Below, piece after piece: positions 6,065 through 7,114 of a stretch of DNA of 7,114 bases. The notes beneath the pieces were generated by a model that worked only from the letters and a program-made list of their open reading frames with translations, ran no database searches and had not been told where the DNA came from. Source of the stretch: Candidatus Margulisiibacteriota bacterium (GTDB lineage Bacteria; Margulisbacteria; Termititenacia; Termititenacales; Termititenacaceae); assembly GCA_031267055.1 (NCBI GenBank), contig JAIRZV010000109.1, positions 1-7,114 on the forward strand. The letters run 5' to 3'. Position numbers and translations under genes: made by a program. Within the stretch, counting starts at the first letter, position 1; each line of letters begins with the position of its first letter.

Positions 6065-7114
6065 CTAAAATCTATGCCTCTCTATAAACGGTCTAACTTG
6101 AGGATTATCACTGAAATGCTTGAGAAGCAGCTGCTCCGCTCTGGCAAAACCACTGCGGCTTCTGGTAGCCTCATAGCTCGAGATCAAGGCGGATAGAATA
6201 AATTCCAAACTTGATTTGGCCTCTTTACTATCCAAAGAATTACCATTCATTACCTTATCAATATCAGTATTTTGTAAAATAAATTCTCCCAGGGAAATTA
6301 TTTTGGCATAATCCTTTATCGCGTTATTTAAGTATACCTTTATCGCGGAAGCCACCGTGCCAATTTCGTGTTTATTATATATGACCGCCTGATCAGCGTC
6401 AGCTGCGCTATTAGTAGCGTTAGCCCATATCCTGTAATATTCCGCTATAGACTGCAGTGGATTATAAACAACCCATTGCTCCAGCGGAATATCATAATCC
6501 GCGCTGGTGGCAAAAAAATCTACTATCTGATTGCGTGCCGGTAATTTGACAACCATATGGCTAACTGTAGGAGATAAAGCTGTTCCTGTTGTCACAGTAT
6601 TTATCCTCAGTTGCGAGAAAAACCAGAAATAAAACTGAGCTACCTCAAAACAATATCCCGCATTGCTCCGGGCAAACTCAGGCAGTGAATAATAACCGGC
6701 ATCTGATATATCTTCGGCTCTGTATTCAAAATGGAATACTTTTGTAACCTGACGCACCATACGCAAAGCCTCTCGCGCAGAAACTTCTTGTGCCGACCAA
6801 TCAACGCCTAAGACACCGTTCACCCGTCGCATCAGTGTACCATTCACATCATCCAGCCACACCAGTGGTATTCCACTTGCCCGTATATCCGCACTCAATT
6901 CATGCTCGATTTTTTCGGTCTCTTCCGGCTCTTTGAACCGGATATTTAAATAATAATGATTGATTATTTCATTCTCTTCCAGCCGCCCGTTGCCTGCTCC
7001 TTGCACGATGCCATTAATCGCAAAACCAGTGTCCGCATCCCCGTACTTGGCGGTAAATTGTTCATAGCCTTCGCCTGCGCCTTTGTCTATCACGCCGTTT
7101 TTGTTGCGGTCGTT
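6065..7114 (-). CDS. Transglutaminase-like fold protein with EF-hand-like N-terminal motif; 5' end outside window
   Basis: The frame is open from the window edge to a TAG at 6065-6067, giving 349 visible codons; the true start is upstream. A GTG at 7091-7093 could be read as a start, but the codons before it (NDRNKNG) complete an EF-hand-like loop, DRNKNGVID, so the gene almost certainly continues beyond the window. A second, degenerate loop may be NGRLEENEI about 30 residues later. The centre carries a transglutaminase-like triad. Counting visible residues, Cys155 is in SNAGYCFEVAQF, followed by LRINTVTTG; His186 is in VSHMVVKL; Asp199 is in QIVDFF. Order and spacing fit the papain-like transglutaminase core of peptidases and crosslinking enzymes, though the Trp usual after His is Met here. 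The C-terminal 130 residues look helical. Ca-binding-type loops suggest an exported protein, but the N-terminus that would carry a signal is not visible. Substrate unknown. Confidence 0.7.
   Translation of the reverse strand, partial: NDRNKNGVIDKGAGEGYEQFTAKYGDADTGFAINGIVQGAGNGRLEENEIINHYYLNIRFKEPEETEKIEHELSADIRASGIPLVWLDDVNGTLMRRVNGVLGVDWSAQEVSAREALRMVRQVTKVFHFEYRAEDISDAGYYSLPEFARSNAGYCFEVAQFYFWFFSQLRINTVTTGTALSPTVSHMVVKLPARNQIVDFFATSADYDIPLEQWVVYNPLQSIAEYYRIWANATNSAADADQAVIYNKHEIGTVASAIKVYLNNAIKDYAKIISLGEFILQNTDIDKVMNGNSLDSKEAKSSLEFILSALISSYEATRSRSGFARAEQLLLKHFSDNPQVRPFIERHRF

Noticed and set aside
5982..6067. Frameshift joining the transglutaminase-like gene and the 172-aa gene into one
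   Set aside because: The upstream frame ends in a normal TAG after a plausible C-terminus, the other frame has its own stop at 6039, and the downstream ATG has a usable Shine-Dalgarno. Not excluded, but two genes is simpler.

Overview
The window carries six genes, all on the minus strand, so transcription runs from high to low coordinates. Nothing on the plus strand looks real: the long plus-strand open frames lie opposite clearly recognisable proteins. The genes at both ends are cut by the window edge. The organism is a bacterium with bacterial-type AspRS and HisRS. It probably has an outer membrane, because the sppA-like product opens with a signal peptide and a PorV/UPF0164-like beta-barrel region. 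The lineage cannot be named from the sequence. The mix (hisS-aspS pairing as in Firmicutes and Thermotogae, but a barrel-bearing protein) would suit a poorly sampled diderm phylum; that is inference.

Region A (about 5415 down to 1) looks like one operon. An extended -10 promoter (TGGTATAAT) precedes a small unrecognised charged protein of 157 aa. After a 29-base gap comes hisS, then aspS, then an sppA-like gene that leaves the window at base 1. The hisS/aspS and aspS/sppA junctions are both TAATG, where stop and start share one base, so translation is probably coupled. hisS also has a perfect TATAAT six bases before its ATG and no visible Shine-Dalgarno, which suggests an internal promoter giving a leaderless message.

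Region B (about 5463-7114) is visibly richer in A+T and has two genes. The upstream one, cut at its 5' end, has an EF-hand-like loop at the window edge and a transglutaminase-like Cys-His-Asp triad. The downstream one encodes a 172-aa, cysteine-free, acidic protein that I do not recognise.

The most interesting items are the beta-barrel/SppA fusion encoded in a tRNA-synthetase operon, the EF-hand/transglutaminase-like protein with its unknown neighbour, and the apparent leaderless start of hisS. I saw no RNA genes, CRISPR arrays, insertion sequences, T-box leaders or convincing terminators.
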